From positions 1 to 10,983 of the forward strand of contig JABSQC010000009.1 in the NCBI GenBank assembly GCA_013214845.1: a stretch of DNA of 10,983 nt, read 5' to 3'. Shown in pieces: positions 1 through 7,513 of this stretch. Within the stretch, counting starts at the first letter, position 1. Every line of letters starts with the position of its first letter. The notes below the pieces were generated by a model that saw only the letters and a list, made by a program, of their open reading frames with translations, was not told the DNA's origin and made no database searches. Made by a program: the position numbers and the translations under genes. The stretch comes from Mycoplasmataceae bacterium. Lineage in GTDB: Bacteria > Bacillota_I > Bacilli_A > Mycoplasmatales > Hepatoplasmataceae.

Positions 1-136
1 AAATGCTTTCATCACTATTAATTAAAGTATTTAATATTAATGAAGTTAAAAGTATTAATACAGAAAAAGAAAGTAAAGCAATATCTCATTTGCTTCAATT
101 CTTCAAATTTTTAGCTGCTTTTAAATCTCCCTTCAT
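1..136 (-). CDS. Probable third PnuC-like membrane transporter, N-terminal part only (cut by left window edge)
   Basis: About 45 codons are visible, beginning with ATG at 136 and running off the left edge. The start, MKGDLKAAKNLKNWSKWDIA, leads into one hydrophobic segment (about residues 20-40). It resembles the N-terminus of the PnuC at 5076-5849, sharing an N-W-x-K-[YW]-[DE]-I pattern just before the first membrane helix. From that likeness, and from its tandem position after PnuC-A, I infer another PnuC-type nicotinamide riboside/vitamin carrier. The ATG lies inside the end of PnuC-A, overlapping it by 26 bp in another frame, so expression is probably translationally coupled. No Shine-Dalgarno sequence precedes the ATG; a purine run (AAGGGAG) falls just after it instead. 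UGA is read as Trp twice in the visible part. Family assignment is tentative because the diagnostic C-terminal half is missing. Confidence 0.5.
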
Positions 137-923
137 AAGTTTTTAAGTATCAAACCCTTAAGGAATTTATACCATTATAAAATCAACCTAAAGACCCTAA
201 TATTACAATTCAATTTGAGAAAGCAAACGCATAAAATAAGTAAAATCCAATCCCTCAAATATTAGTTGCAACTCAAAAAGTTCAAGCAGAATTGTAATTA
301 AATATTGTCAAGATTGTAGATGTTGTTCCTAGTAAAAATAAAGAAATATCTAAGAATAATATTAGCTTATTGCTTTCTTTTATACCATCCACATAAACTA
401 TTCCTAAAGAATCAAAAGACCCAAGTGAATAAGTCATTAGTACAGAAAATGAAAATATTAATACAAATATAATAAGTGTTATTCAATTATTCATTCGTTT
501 GTCATCTTTAACAATTTTTATTTTGTCATCTCATATCCATGTAATTAATCCAAAAATTGTCATTGGAAGAAACAGAGCAAATCTAAGTATTATCTGGAAT
601 GGAATTCCTGATGCAATAGCACTTATACCTCATAACACCTGTGAAATAACACCATATACAAACCCTTCTCTTCTTCCTCTTGATACTAATACTATGTATA
701 AAAAAGTTATCAAACAAGCGAAGGCACTTATTGTAATATCGGCAGCATTTATAGATAAATAGCCACTAGCACCTTCGATATTTAATTTAGATAAACCTAA
801 TCATATTGATACTGATAGCAGTGAAACAAATAAAAGAAGAAAAAGTATTAAATCAATTCTTTTTAAGTATTTTAAATGATCTTTAAATTCATTTGTTTTC
901 CTTGCTAGCCTTTGTATACTCAT
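111..923 (-). CDS. pnuC: PnuC-type nicotinamide riboside/vitamin transporter (PnuC-A, 270 aa)
   Basis: This is an integral membrane carrier for facilitated uptake of an NAD-precursor vitamin, probably nicotinamide riboside; substrate cannot be read from sequence. The product has about seven to eight hydrophobic segments (roughly residues 24-45, 62-81, 88-105, 108-131, 147-168, 187-208, 213-233 and 235-256). Family resemblance is clearest in the C-terminal half: L-D-I-S with a Thr/Ser-rich helix (about 190-205), then W-x-x-W-V-A-T-N-I-W-G (about 214-224). This matches the L-D-x-x-S...W-I-x-x-N-x-x-x-x-x-W pattern of PnuC-B at 5076-5849. The N-terminal half carries Q-V-L-W-G (about 95-99) and L-I-T-W-I-W-D. 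Trp is mostly UGA, with at least one UGG. The ATG at 923 follows a TATAAT box by 9 nt and has no Shine-Dalgarno sequence. Its 3' end overlaps the next PnuC-like start. Length is slightly above the usual 200-260 residues. Confidence 0.8.
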
Positions 924-932
924 TAGAATAAT

Positions 933-938
933 ATTATA
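933..938 (-). promoter_or_regulatory. -10 box (TATAAT) for PnuC-A
   Basis: A perfect TATAAT on the minus strand ends 9 nt before the ATG at 923. The predicted transcript start lies 6-7 nt downstream, leaving a leader of only 2-3 nt. No convincing -35 box is visible. Confidence 0.5.
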
Positions 939-949
939 TAAGAAAATAA

Positions 950-970
950 AAAAGACCAATTTGGTCTTTT
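950..970 (-). terminator. Intrinsic terminator after the 71-residue gene
   Basis: The stem AAAAGACC / GGTCTTTT (950-957 and 963-970) encloses a 5-nt loop and is followed on the minus strand by a U-rich run (TTATTTTC). It starts just past the stop codon at 972-974 and lies upstream of the PnuC-A promoter, so it separates the two transcription units. Confidence 0.75.
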
Positions 971-971
971 C

Positions 972-1187
972 TTAATTTTCTTTATTTATTGCTTCAAGCT
1001 TTATCATTGATTTAGCAAGTTTATCATATAAATGATTTCTTGTTGACTCAAGTGAAGCTTTTAGTAGCGGGTCTTTTTCTTTTTTAATTAATTCATTTGC
1101 AGCATCAATTCTAACTTTAATGCTATTTATTTTGTCAGATAGTTTAGTTATTTTTTCTTTTTTATCTCAATTTTTTATTTTTTCCAT
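972..1187 (-). CDS. Hypothetical 71-residue charged helical protein
   Basis: I do not recognise this family. The product is small, soluble and rich in Lys, Glu, Ile and Leu. It has no membrane segment and no Cys, and almost its whole length looks helical, with heptad-like spacing of Ile/Leu (for example I-x-x-L-x-x-K-I-x-x-I at about residues 13-23), suggesting a coiled coil or helical hairpin. It has one Trp, encoded by UGA. Evidence that it is a real gene: an excellent AAGGAG Shine-Dalgarno 5 nt before the ATG at 1187, an extended -10 promoter upstream, and an intrinsic terminator directly after the stop. It is a monocistronic unit between the 219-residue membrane protein and PnuC-A. Function is unknown. 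Confidence 0.75.
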
Positions 1188-1190
1188 TTT

Positions 1191-1198
1191 ATCTCCTT
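1191..1198 (-). promoter_or_regulatory. Strong Shine-Dalgarno site of the 71-residue gene
   Basis: The minus strand reads AAAAGGAGAT with 5 nt between AAGGAG and the ATG at 1187. It is the best ribosome-binding site in the window and fixes this start codon. Confidence 0.8.
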
Positions 1199-1251
1199 TT
1201 TTGTTCTCGGTTATTCATTTTAAAAGGTTAAACCAAATTAGTCTTAAAAAT

Positions 1252-1260
1252 ATTATAGCA
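1252..1260 (-). promoter_or_regulatory. Extended -10 promoter (TGCTATAAT) of the 71-residue gene
   Basis: A perfect extended -10 element (TG-n-TATAAT) lies on the minus strand just past the stop of the 219-residue gene. It predicts a start near 1245 and a 5' leader of roughly 55-60 nt. This is unlike the near-leaderless arrangement of most other genes here. Confidence 0.6.
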
Positions 1261-1269
1261 TAAACATTA

Positions 1270-1929
1270 TTATAAATTCATGTACTTATAAAATTTAATT
1301 GCTGGTATTATTCCCCCGAAGAATCCAACTATTACATCAATATAAGTAATGTATATTTCTCCAGTAGCTGGGTTTTTCTTTCTGTAAAACATTGACAACA
1401 ATAATGAAAGTATGTATATTCCCAACATTGTACTAAAAGGAATGACACGTGATTTTATTGGTTGTCATACAAAAAAATCAGAAGCAATAACATTATTGTA
1501 GTTATAACTATCAAATTCATTTAAGATTTCGTTTAAATTATCTACCACATCATCAAGTGAGTAATATAAATAATCTATTGTTTCATTATTATTTTTTACT
1601 TGAATTATAAAAATATCAATTGAGTTGGCTATAGTTGATATTAAATTTCCAGGTAAATAGTCTAATGACTGATCTATTGAATTAGATCAAGTATCAAGAG
1701 AACTGTAGTCTGTTTCAGAATTTAACTCTCATTCTGTACCGCTAAAAGGATCTCTCAAACCTGATACATCTTGCATTGAAGGGTTTCTAAAAAGGAATGA
1801 CATTCCTAAAACAATTGAGAAAATAACTGTTGAAATAAATATTACAAAATTTGAAAAGTTAACTCAGGTGCTAATACCATTACTATCTTTTTCTTCACTT
1901 ATAATATTCCTTGTTTTCTCTATTGCCAT
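1270..1929 (-). CDS. Hypothetical membrane protein, 219 aa
   Basis: I do not recognise this family. One hydrophobic segment lies near the N-terminus (about residues 25-46), followed by a long polar stretch (about 48-160) rich in Ser, Asp, Asn and Tyr. Two further segments lie at about 163-181 and 195-212, separated by a basic patch F-Y-R-K-K. By the positive-inside rule that patch is probably cytoplasmic, and the Asp/Asn/Ser-rich middle region would then be exposed outside the cell; this is inference. Five or more Trp/stop ambiguities are resolved by UGA as Trp. The ATG at 1929 is preceded by TATAAT exactly 6 nt upstream with no Shine-Dalgarno. It is divergent from the oxidoreductase at 2011, and its stop lies just before the promoter of the 71-residue gene. 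Candidate roles (surface protein, membrane anchor) are speculative. Confidence 0.75.
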
Positions 1930-1935
1930 GGGTAA

Positions 1936-1941
1936 ATTATA
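1936..1941 (-). promoter_or_regulatory. -10 box (TATAAT) placed for a leaderless start of the 219-aa gene
   Basis: TATAAT on the minus strand is followed by exactly 6 nt (TTACCC) and then ATG. The expected transcription start therefore coincides with the A of the start codon. No Shine-Dalgarno is present. Confidence 0.6.
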
Positions 1942-1986
1942 AATAAAATAAAAGTGTTTAATTAAAATAATAACTATTGTGAATAC

Positions 1987-1992
1987 TATAAT
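1987..1992 (+). promoter_or_regulatory. -10 box (TATAAT) for the oxidoreductase gene
   Basis: TACTATAAT lies on the plus strand 18 nt before the ATG at 2011, predicting a leader of about 11-12 nt that contains a weak AGG Shine-Dalgarno. It is divergent from the -10 box at 1936-1941, the two being about 45 bp apart. Confidence 0.5.
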
Positions 1993-2010
1993 TTATATAT
2001 AGGTAAAATT

Positions 2011-2556
2011 ATGAAAAAAATATTAATTATTCAAGCTCACAATAATTTTGAGAAATCATTAGTTAACAAAGAATTAATTTCAGTTGCTAAAGAAATGGAA
2101 AATGTAGAAATTATTGATATATATGACAGATATAAAGGTAGCAAAGTTGGATGAATGGATAAGGGACTTATTTCTGAAGACAGAAAGATAGCAATGGAAA
2201 GCGATGTTATTGTTTATCAATTCCCTTTTCATTGATATACCAGTCCACCAATGCTTGATAATTGAATAGAATGATTCTTAGGTTATGGTTGAGCACATGG
2301 TGGCAAATACAGTTTAAAAGACAAAGAAATTACAGTTTCCTATACTGCAGGTGAAGTCAAATCTGATTACACTAAAAACGGAGTATCACTTTATGATTCA
2401 GATGAATTTATAAAGAGATTTATAGCAACGGCTAACTATTGTCAAATGAAATGAGTTGATCACTTTAAAGTAATAGGCGCATCTCATTTAAAAGATGGTG
2501 AATTAGATTTAATTAAAAAAGATTATAAGCAATGACTAACTAAAATAGCTAAATAA
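2011..2556 (+). CDS. NAD(P)H-dependent flavin oxidoreductase, KefF/MdaB-type flavodoxin-like fold (181 aa)
   Basis: This is a predicted cytoplasmic FMN/FAD enzyme transferring electrons from NAD(P)H to quinones or similar acceptors. It begins MKKILIIQAHNNFEKS, a first strand and phosphate-binding loop typical of the flavodoxin-like fold, with a Ser and Asn positioned as in the H-P-x(4)-S-x-x-N motif of this family. The hallmark stretch at residues 70-97 reads Q-F-P-F-H-W-Y-T-S-P-P-M-L-D-N-W-I-E-W and ends G-Y-G-W-A-H-G. It parallels the family pattern FPLYWYSMPALLKGWID...GFAYG that lines the flavin site. Length is normal. Trp codons are UGA. It is the only rightward gene here, divergent from the 219-aa gene and converging on the MFS gene. 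The ATG at 2011 has a weak AGG purine run 7 nt upstream. Its exact acceptor is not predictable. Confidence 0.85.
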
Positions 2557-2564
2557 TATTATTT
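2551..2564. repeat. Perfect 14-bp palindrome containing both convergent stop codons
   Basis: AAATAATATTATTT reads identically on both strands and gives Lys-stop to both the rightward oxidoreductase and the leftward MFS gene. On the plus strand it is followed by TTGTTTTTC, so it might act as a weak, GC-free terminator for the oxidoreductase. Terminator strength is doubtful. Confidence 0.4.
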
Positions 2565-4133
2565 TGTTTTTCTATGATGTTTCTTACTTGCTTTTTCTTT
2601 TTTTACTTTTTCATCATATTTTTTTTGTATGTCTGAAAGCTCTGTTTGTTTCCTAAATGGGTTTATGTATACAAGTTCATCTATGCCAGTTTCAAGAACA
2701 TAACCTCAGTGTTTTGAAGATTTCACTTCCTTGGTTATAGAAGCATGGTTGAAGTTATATATTATTAGTGAAAGCAATGACATAGCAATTGAAATAATAT
2801 ATATTAGTTCTAAATTATCAAGATTTGTTGCAGACAATGATAATACTATTGAAGCAATTACATTAGCAACTAAAGATCCCATTGTTGTTAAAAACAAATA
2901 GAACATTCCTATGGGTAGTTTTGTTGAAACTTTTGTTGTTAGTTTAATTGCAATAGTAAGAAAGTAGAAATATATTACACCATATGCATATCCCATAATT
3001 AGATATGATACAAACATTAATAATGGTGACTTAACTGTATATGCATTTATCAAGTTTATGGCTATATAAGTTATCATTGCTACAAAAGCAAGGTTTATAA
3101 CTAAATTATCAGAATTTGTTTTTGATAGCAAGTATCTATATCCAAAAATTGTACCTATTATAGAACCAAAAGATAGCATAAATGGCAAGTATGCCTTAAA
3201 GACTGAAATTGCTTCACTTCCTAATTCATTGCTTTCATTATTTAGAACTAAAATATATTGAGGTGCGAGTGTACCGGTACATAATGTATATGAAAGAAGA
3301 AAGAAAAACCCAAGTATCCCTACTCTTATTCCTGGTTTCGTATACTCACTATCGTAATCAACTCATTTAAGATTTTTTCAATTATTTATAGATTTCTTTT
3401 TTGTTTCTTCGGTAGGAACAAACATAGATCTTTTTTTACCATATCAGTCAACTGTAAAAACTTGATTTGTAACACATGCAGCCAAGGCAAAAAACCCTGA
3501 TAACAATCAAAGATATGAGATATTCTGATATGTAAGACTATATAGATTTCCTGAAACAATTATTATTGACTGAGGAATTGTAGATATCAATGTACCTATA
3601 AAAGGAACAACTGCAATCAAGGCTACGTTTCTAAATAGTTTAGAATTTTCATTCATGTTTGAAAATATGGTTACATACATTCCAAATAGACCAGATATGA
3701 AACCAAGTGCAAAAGATGCTATCACAGAAAATATAGCAACTAAATCATAGTTATTTGAAACTACCGTAACAACAAATAGTGAAATATCAATAATCCCACT
3801 TAAAAATAAAAGTATAGAAATTACTTCCTTTCTATTTTGATTTCTGCTGGTATAAGTACCAAAAAATATCTTCAATGATTGCCCAAGCGGATAAGCTACA
3901 AGTGTTCCAATAAAGGCAAATGTTGCATAAGAAAAATTAAATTCATCTAAAACCATTTGTGTTCTAAAACTAGATGCCAATGATATAGAGGCAAACGTTA
4001 ATACCAGTGTAAATAAATACATGTATCTAACTCTTGAAATTCCAGTATGGAAATAACTTCTAACAAATAAATAAATTATTCCAACCAGTATTACAGAATC
4101 TATTATTAGTGTTGCTAAAAGTGATGAGCTCAT
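2559..4133 (-). CDS. Major facilitator superfamily (MFS) transporter, 524 aa
   Basis: This is a polytopic membrane carrier with about twelve hydrophobic segments in two halves, separated by a charged central loop (about residues 223-275) rich in Lys, Asp and Glu. After the second or third helix a short loop, F-G-T-Y-T-S-R-N-Q-N-R-K-E-V (residues 91-104), is a loose version of the MFS signature G-x-x-x-D-R-x-x-R-R/K. The C-terminus is a hydrophilic Lys-rich tail of about 55 residues that ends in a K/H-rich stretch and is probably cytoplasmic. Length is a little above the typical 400-480. Substrate is not identifiable; mollicute members of this kind are usually annotated only as MFS transporter. 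Trp is mainly UGA. The ATG at 4133 lies exactly 6 nt after a TATAAT box with no Shine-Dalgarno. The gene follows the S-component-like gene by about 42 nt but seems to have its own promoter. Confidence 0.8.
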
Positions 4134-4139
4134 AAATAA

Positions 4140-4145
4140 ATTATA
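4140..4145 (-). promoter_or_regulatory. -10 box (TATAAT) placed for a leaderless start of the MFS gene
   Basis: TATAAT is followed by 6 nt (TTATTT) and ATG. A second TATAAT lies nine bases further upstream (TATAATAATATAAT), so two overlapping promoters are possible in this AT-only spacer. Confidence 0.55.
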
Positions 4146-4175
4146 TTATTATATTTAAAATAAAATGTTTTAATG

Positions 4176-5044
4176 CTATCACTTATCATTTTGATGTGTC
4201 ATAATTCAGTCAGCATAATCGGTCAGATTAATAAAACTAAATAATATTGCAGCCTGTATCGGTAAAAAGATCGGACTAGAGAAAACCCTTGATAAAGCAG
4301 ATAGGTAGTATGGAGTGCCATAGTATATTTGAGCTGCTATAGAATTTAATCCAAAGGAAGTTACTATTGAAACAATCATAACTATTAAAAGTGAAATATT
4401 TAAATTAGTAAATCATTTTTCATCTTTTTAAAATATAGAAAAACATAGATAACTTCAAATGAAAGATATATATCTGGAACTACTATATTTATTATTTTTC
4501 TAATAGATTCATCTATATATACAATTCCTCCTCATTCTTTAGCACCAAACACATCTTGAACATTTATTAGCGTCATAGACAGTATAAATAAAAGCAGAAA
4601 GAATATTTGAACAAATATTATTAAAGCAATCTTATATTTTTTTGTTTTATATTTTTCCTTATTTAATCCGACATAACCAGATATAAGACCCATTATTGGC
4701 TCTGTAAGTGCATATACAAACATTCAGGGGTAACCCTTAATTAATGATTTAATAGTATCAGTGAATAGACCAAATATAAAACCTTCTTTTGGACCTAGTA
4801 AAAACCCGATATACATTACTGGAATAGTAGAAAATGAAAATGAAAGAACATGAGGTATTATAGTTATGCTTCAGTAACTAAGTGCAATGGAAAGACCAGA
4901 GAAAATAACAAATATTGAAATTGTCCTAATTGTAAATGTTTTGTTTTTTTCTCCTTTTTTATAAGAAATAAACAAAAATATTAAAAATAAGATAACTACA
5001 AGTGGTATGAATACAGAATATATAATTAGTTTATTTTCTATCAT
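4176..5044 (-). pseudogene. ECF transporter S-component-like membrane protein, interrupted by a one-base frameshift
   Basis: This is a membrane protein resembling ECF S components (folate/FolT-like group), which bind a vitamin and dock onto EcfT-EcfA1-EcfA2. An extra N-terminal helix (about residues 8-30) is followed by R-T-I-S-I-F..G-L-S-I-A-L-S-Y-W, then S-F-S-T-I-P-V-M-Y-I-G-F-L-L-G-P-K-E-G and G-L-F-T-D-T-I-K. The last two correspond to the substrate-pocket helix and the G-P..G...G..aD motif of S components. The first frame ends at a TAA at 4400-4402 after 214 codons. The next 220 bases keep clear coding character in another frame (K-W-F-T-N-L-N-I-S-L-L-I-V-M-I-V onward), ending at TAG 4176-4178. 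One missing base in the T5 runs at 4416-4420 or 4425-4429 explains the break; the restored product would be 289 aa. It follows PnuC-B by 31 nt with a purine run (AAGAGAAG) before ATG 5044. Decay, phase variation and sequencing error are all possible. Substrate is unknown. Confidence 0.65.
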
Positions 5045-5075
5045 TTTGCTTCTCTTTTATGCAATAGTTAAAAAA

Positions 5076-5849
5076 TTATTTATATATTGCCTTAGTACCG
5101 TTTGAGGCACCCTTAATATATTTATAACCAATATACTTAGGTTTTCTATATCAATTATATAAGCCTCAGAATCCAGATAATATGTATATACTTCACATTA
5201 TAACCATAGGTATAGCTGCTGTGTTTCCAAGAGATAGTGATATTATTCACATTATTGTCGAAACAATATTGACAAGTATTCAGATAAAATATTGTTCGCG
5301 GAATGCATAGATCATTAAAAACATACCAGTTACGGAAAGTACAGTTGAGGCACTATCAAGTCAAGGCGCAGCATCGCCTAAAAAATCAAGTAAAAATGCA
5401 TATAAAACAGTAAATATAACTGTTGATAAAGAGATTATTATTTTATGTTTTAACTTTAATTTTCTGGGATTAACTTGTCCCATATCATTCTCTCTAGATT
5501 TTCAAATTCATATTGCATAAATATTAGTTGGTAAGAAAAAGAATATATTAAGCATAAAGTCACCATATAATCTAGCATAAAATGAAGTAATTCCATATAG
5601 AACAATGTGTATAATACCTCAAAAATAATTTCATACACTTCTTTTAGCAGCAAGTAAAGTTCCTCAAACACCAAAGAAACCAGCCATTATTGATATAACT
5701 GAAATTCAAATTGGACTATCTTGAGAAACTGTAATTATAGATATAGTTAATAATATTATTGTTACTAAAGCACCATATATAATTTCATACTTGTTTCAAT
5801 TACTAAGCTGCTTTAAAAAAGAATTGCTAAATTTTTTCAATATAGACAT
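5076..5849 (-). CDS. pnuC: PnuC-type nicotinamide riboside/vitamin transporter (PnuC-B, 257 aa)
   Basis: This is a membrane carrier for an NAD-precursor vitamin, most likely nicotinamide riboside, which would be trapped by intracellular phosphorylation. The best evidence is the C-terminal half. Residues 163-169 read W-L-D-S-A-S-T, a helix follows, and residues 184-201 read R-E-Q-Y-F-I-W-I-L-V-N-I-V-S-T-I-M-W. This is the classic PnuC pattern of D-x-x-S, then R-x-x-x-x-W-x-x-W..N-x-x-S...W. The C-terminal helix ends G-L-Y-N-W, like the Y-G-Y-x-x-W end of typical PnuC. Some seven to eight helices are apparent. Thirteen Trp residues are read, essentially all UGA. ATG at 5849 is 6 nt after a TATAAA box, with no Shine-Dalgarno. 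The frame-shifted S-component gene follows after 31 nt, so the two likely share a transcript. It is distantly related to PnuC-A at 111-923. Confidence 0.9.
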
Positions 5850-5855
5850 AAAAAA

Positions 5856-5861
5856 TTTATA
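5856..5861 (-). promoter_or_regulatory. -10-like box (TATAAA) placed for a leaderless start of PnuC-B
   Basis: GATATAAA is followed by TTTTTT (6 nt) and ATG. The geometry matches the other leaderless candidates here, though the hexamer has one mismatch to TATAAT. Confidence 0.45.
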
Positions 5862-5890
5862 TCACAATATATCCTAATAGTAAATATAAT

Positions 5891-5909
5891 AGTAGACATT
5901 TAATCTACT
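5891..5909 (-). terminator. Possible weak terminator hairpin at the MATE gene stop
   Basis: The inverted repeat AGTAGA / TCTACT (5891-5896 and 5904-5909) has a 7-nt loop. The MATE stop codon (5905-5907) lies within the first stem strand. The downstream tract (ATTATATTT) is only moderately U-rich, so termination is plausible but likely inefficient. Confidence 0.4.
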
Positions 5910-7485
5910 TTATTTTTAATTTATTAACAAAATTACTTTCTAAAATATTTATTTTTTGTCTTTCATTTGCAATATTTCGTAGATTAACATAAAATATTGG
6001 TGCTAATATAGTTATAGAAATCAACTCAGATATAGTTGGAGAAGATGCTCATATTAGATACCCTGTACTGTTATTATCTTTTAATACTGCAAATGAAACA
6101 GGTACTACAATATAAAATACAATAACTGAACTAATAAATAAATTAAAGTATGCATTTTTTCTCTTGTCAATAGCAATATAATATGACATAAAAATATAGC
6201 TAATTCCTAATAGAAATGTCTTAACTGTAAGAACTCTAGAAAAGTTAATTCCCTCTCTTGGTCAATCTCCAATTGATCAAAGTCAAAATAATTGAGGCAT
6301 TAGAAGTTGGAATATTAGTTGGAAAAATAGCATAAAAATTATCATATATAGCAATGAGTATAATGTTATTTTTTTAGCCCTATCATATTTTTTTTGAGTA
6401 TAGTTATAGGCTATTATTGAACAAAAAGACTGGGAAACACCAGCAATTACCAAAAACATCATTGCATTAATCTCAGTAAATATTGCTATTGATGTAGAAA
6501 AGAATTGATTATCAGCAATTGAGGTTGTAGATGTCACTGAACTAGGAGCAGTAAGAGAAGTCGCGAATGAAGTTATTGCAAATGAATTTACCGATTGAAT
6601 AATTGAAGATATAAATATAGGAGCGGCAATTACTAATGTAGCAAATAAGACATTCTTAGATGGCTTATATTCAATATTGCTAGAAAGAATATTTGTTTCT
6701 TGCTTTCCTCTTAGATAAATGATGTAAATCAATAAGGTTAGGAATGAAACTATTTCGCCAAATAATGAACCTAATCCACATCCATATAAACTAATTCCTA
6801 CAGGTCCTAAAAATATTAAGTCAAATAATATATTTACTGGCAATGTAAGTGATGCAATCAATGATACAGTTAAGGATTTTCCTTCAATCCTTAAAAACTT
6901 AACTAATAGATCAGTCATGGCAAAGAAAAATATTCATGTTAGTTCTATCCTTATATAGTCACTTGCCATCTTTATTGTAAGTTCATCAGCAGCACTATTT
7001 GAACCGCCATTAAGCAAGGTTACTAATTCTTCAGTCAATCCAAATAAGGTTACAAATGTAATAAAGCTTATTAAGAAAGTAGAAGTAATCGACGTCCCAA
7101 TTAATTGCTTAGCCTCATCTACCTTACCTTTAGATAAAAGTCTAGAGTATTTTACTTCAGAACCAACACTAACTGTCGTTATTATCGCAATCGCAATATA
7201 CATTAAATTAGAATCATATGCAGAGGCTGACACAACCGATTGTGTAACAACATCAGAAGATAATCCTGTTGATAAAACAAAATCAATGTTATTTGGAATC
7301 ATATGTGCAGCAATTAATGCATCAGTTACATCGTTCATAGCATTGAAAGTTAACATCATTAATGCTGGCAACGAAACCTGTAAAAGAAGTTTTCAAACAT
7401 CTTTTTTTCCATATGAATTTTCATCATCTTTGTAAGATGAAGAAGATTCTGATTTAATTTTTATAGAATTTAAACCATTACTCAC
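5905..7485 (-). CDS. MATE-family multidrug/metabolite efflux transporter, 526 aa
   Basis: This is a polytopic exporter of the MATE family, expected to use an ion gradient to expel cationic or drug-like compounds. About twelve hydrophobic segments are present. Diagnostic stretches are S-L-P-A-L-M-M-L-T-F-N-A-M-N-D near the first helix (about residues 36-50), G-P-V-G-I-S-L-Y-G-C-G-L-G-S (about 227-240, the G-x-x-G-x-A-x-A-T-type repeat ending the N half), and A-Y-N-Y-T-Q-K-K-Y-D-R-A-K-K (about 359-372). The last is the family's x-Y-N-[YF]-G-A-x-x-x-x-R-x-K signature after helix 8. The N-terminus is a Ser/Lys-rich hydrophilic tail of about 30 residues. The GTG at 7485 is chosen because an in-frame TAG lies 15 nt upstream and no ATG is better placed; TATAAT ends 6 nt before it. 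Most internal breaks are UGA Trp codons. It lies downstream of the HAD gene with its own promoter. Confidence 0.85.
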
Positions 7486-7491
7486 AAAATA

Positions 7492-7497
7492 ATTATA
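7492..7497 (-). promoter_or_regulatory. -10 box (TATAAT) placed for a leaderless GTG start of the MATE gene
   Basis: TATAAT, then 6 nt (TATTTT), then GTG. The box sits in the 28-nt gap after the HAD gene stop, so any -35 contacts would fall inside the HAD coding end. Confidence 0.6.
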
Positions 7498-7513
7498 CTA
7501 ATCAATTAATATT

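Noticed and set aside
499..762. Plus-strand open frame of 87 codons
   Set aside because: It is the opposite strand of the well-supported PnuC-A gene, with no ribosome-binding site and no recognisable protein.
4416..4430. Programmed -1 frameshift as the favoured explanation for the S-component break
   Set aside because: The junction TTT AAA AAG lacks a full X-XXY-YYZ slippery heptamer and I see no strong downstream stem. Indel or error is simpler, so this is kept only as a minor alternative.
5045..5075. Possible riboswitch or structured leader before the S-component gene or other transporters
   Set aside because: The gaps before these genes are 23-55 nt and the predicted leaders are almost zero length, too short for a known riboswitch.
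5456..5674. Minus-strand open frame of 72 codons
   Set aside because: It is a shifted frame inside PnuC-B; the real frame has conserved PnuC motifs and continuous membrane helices with UGA as Trp.
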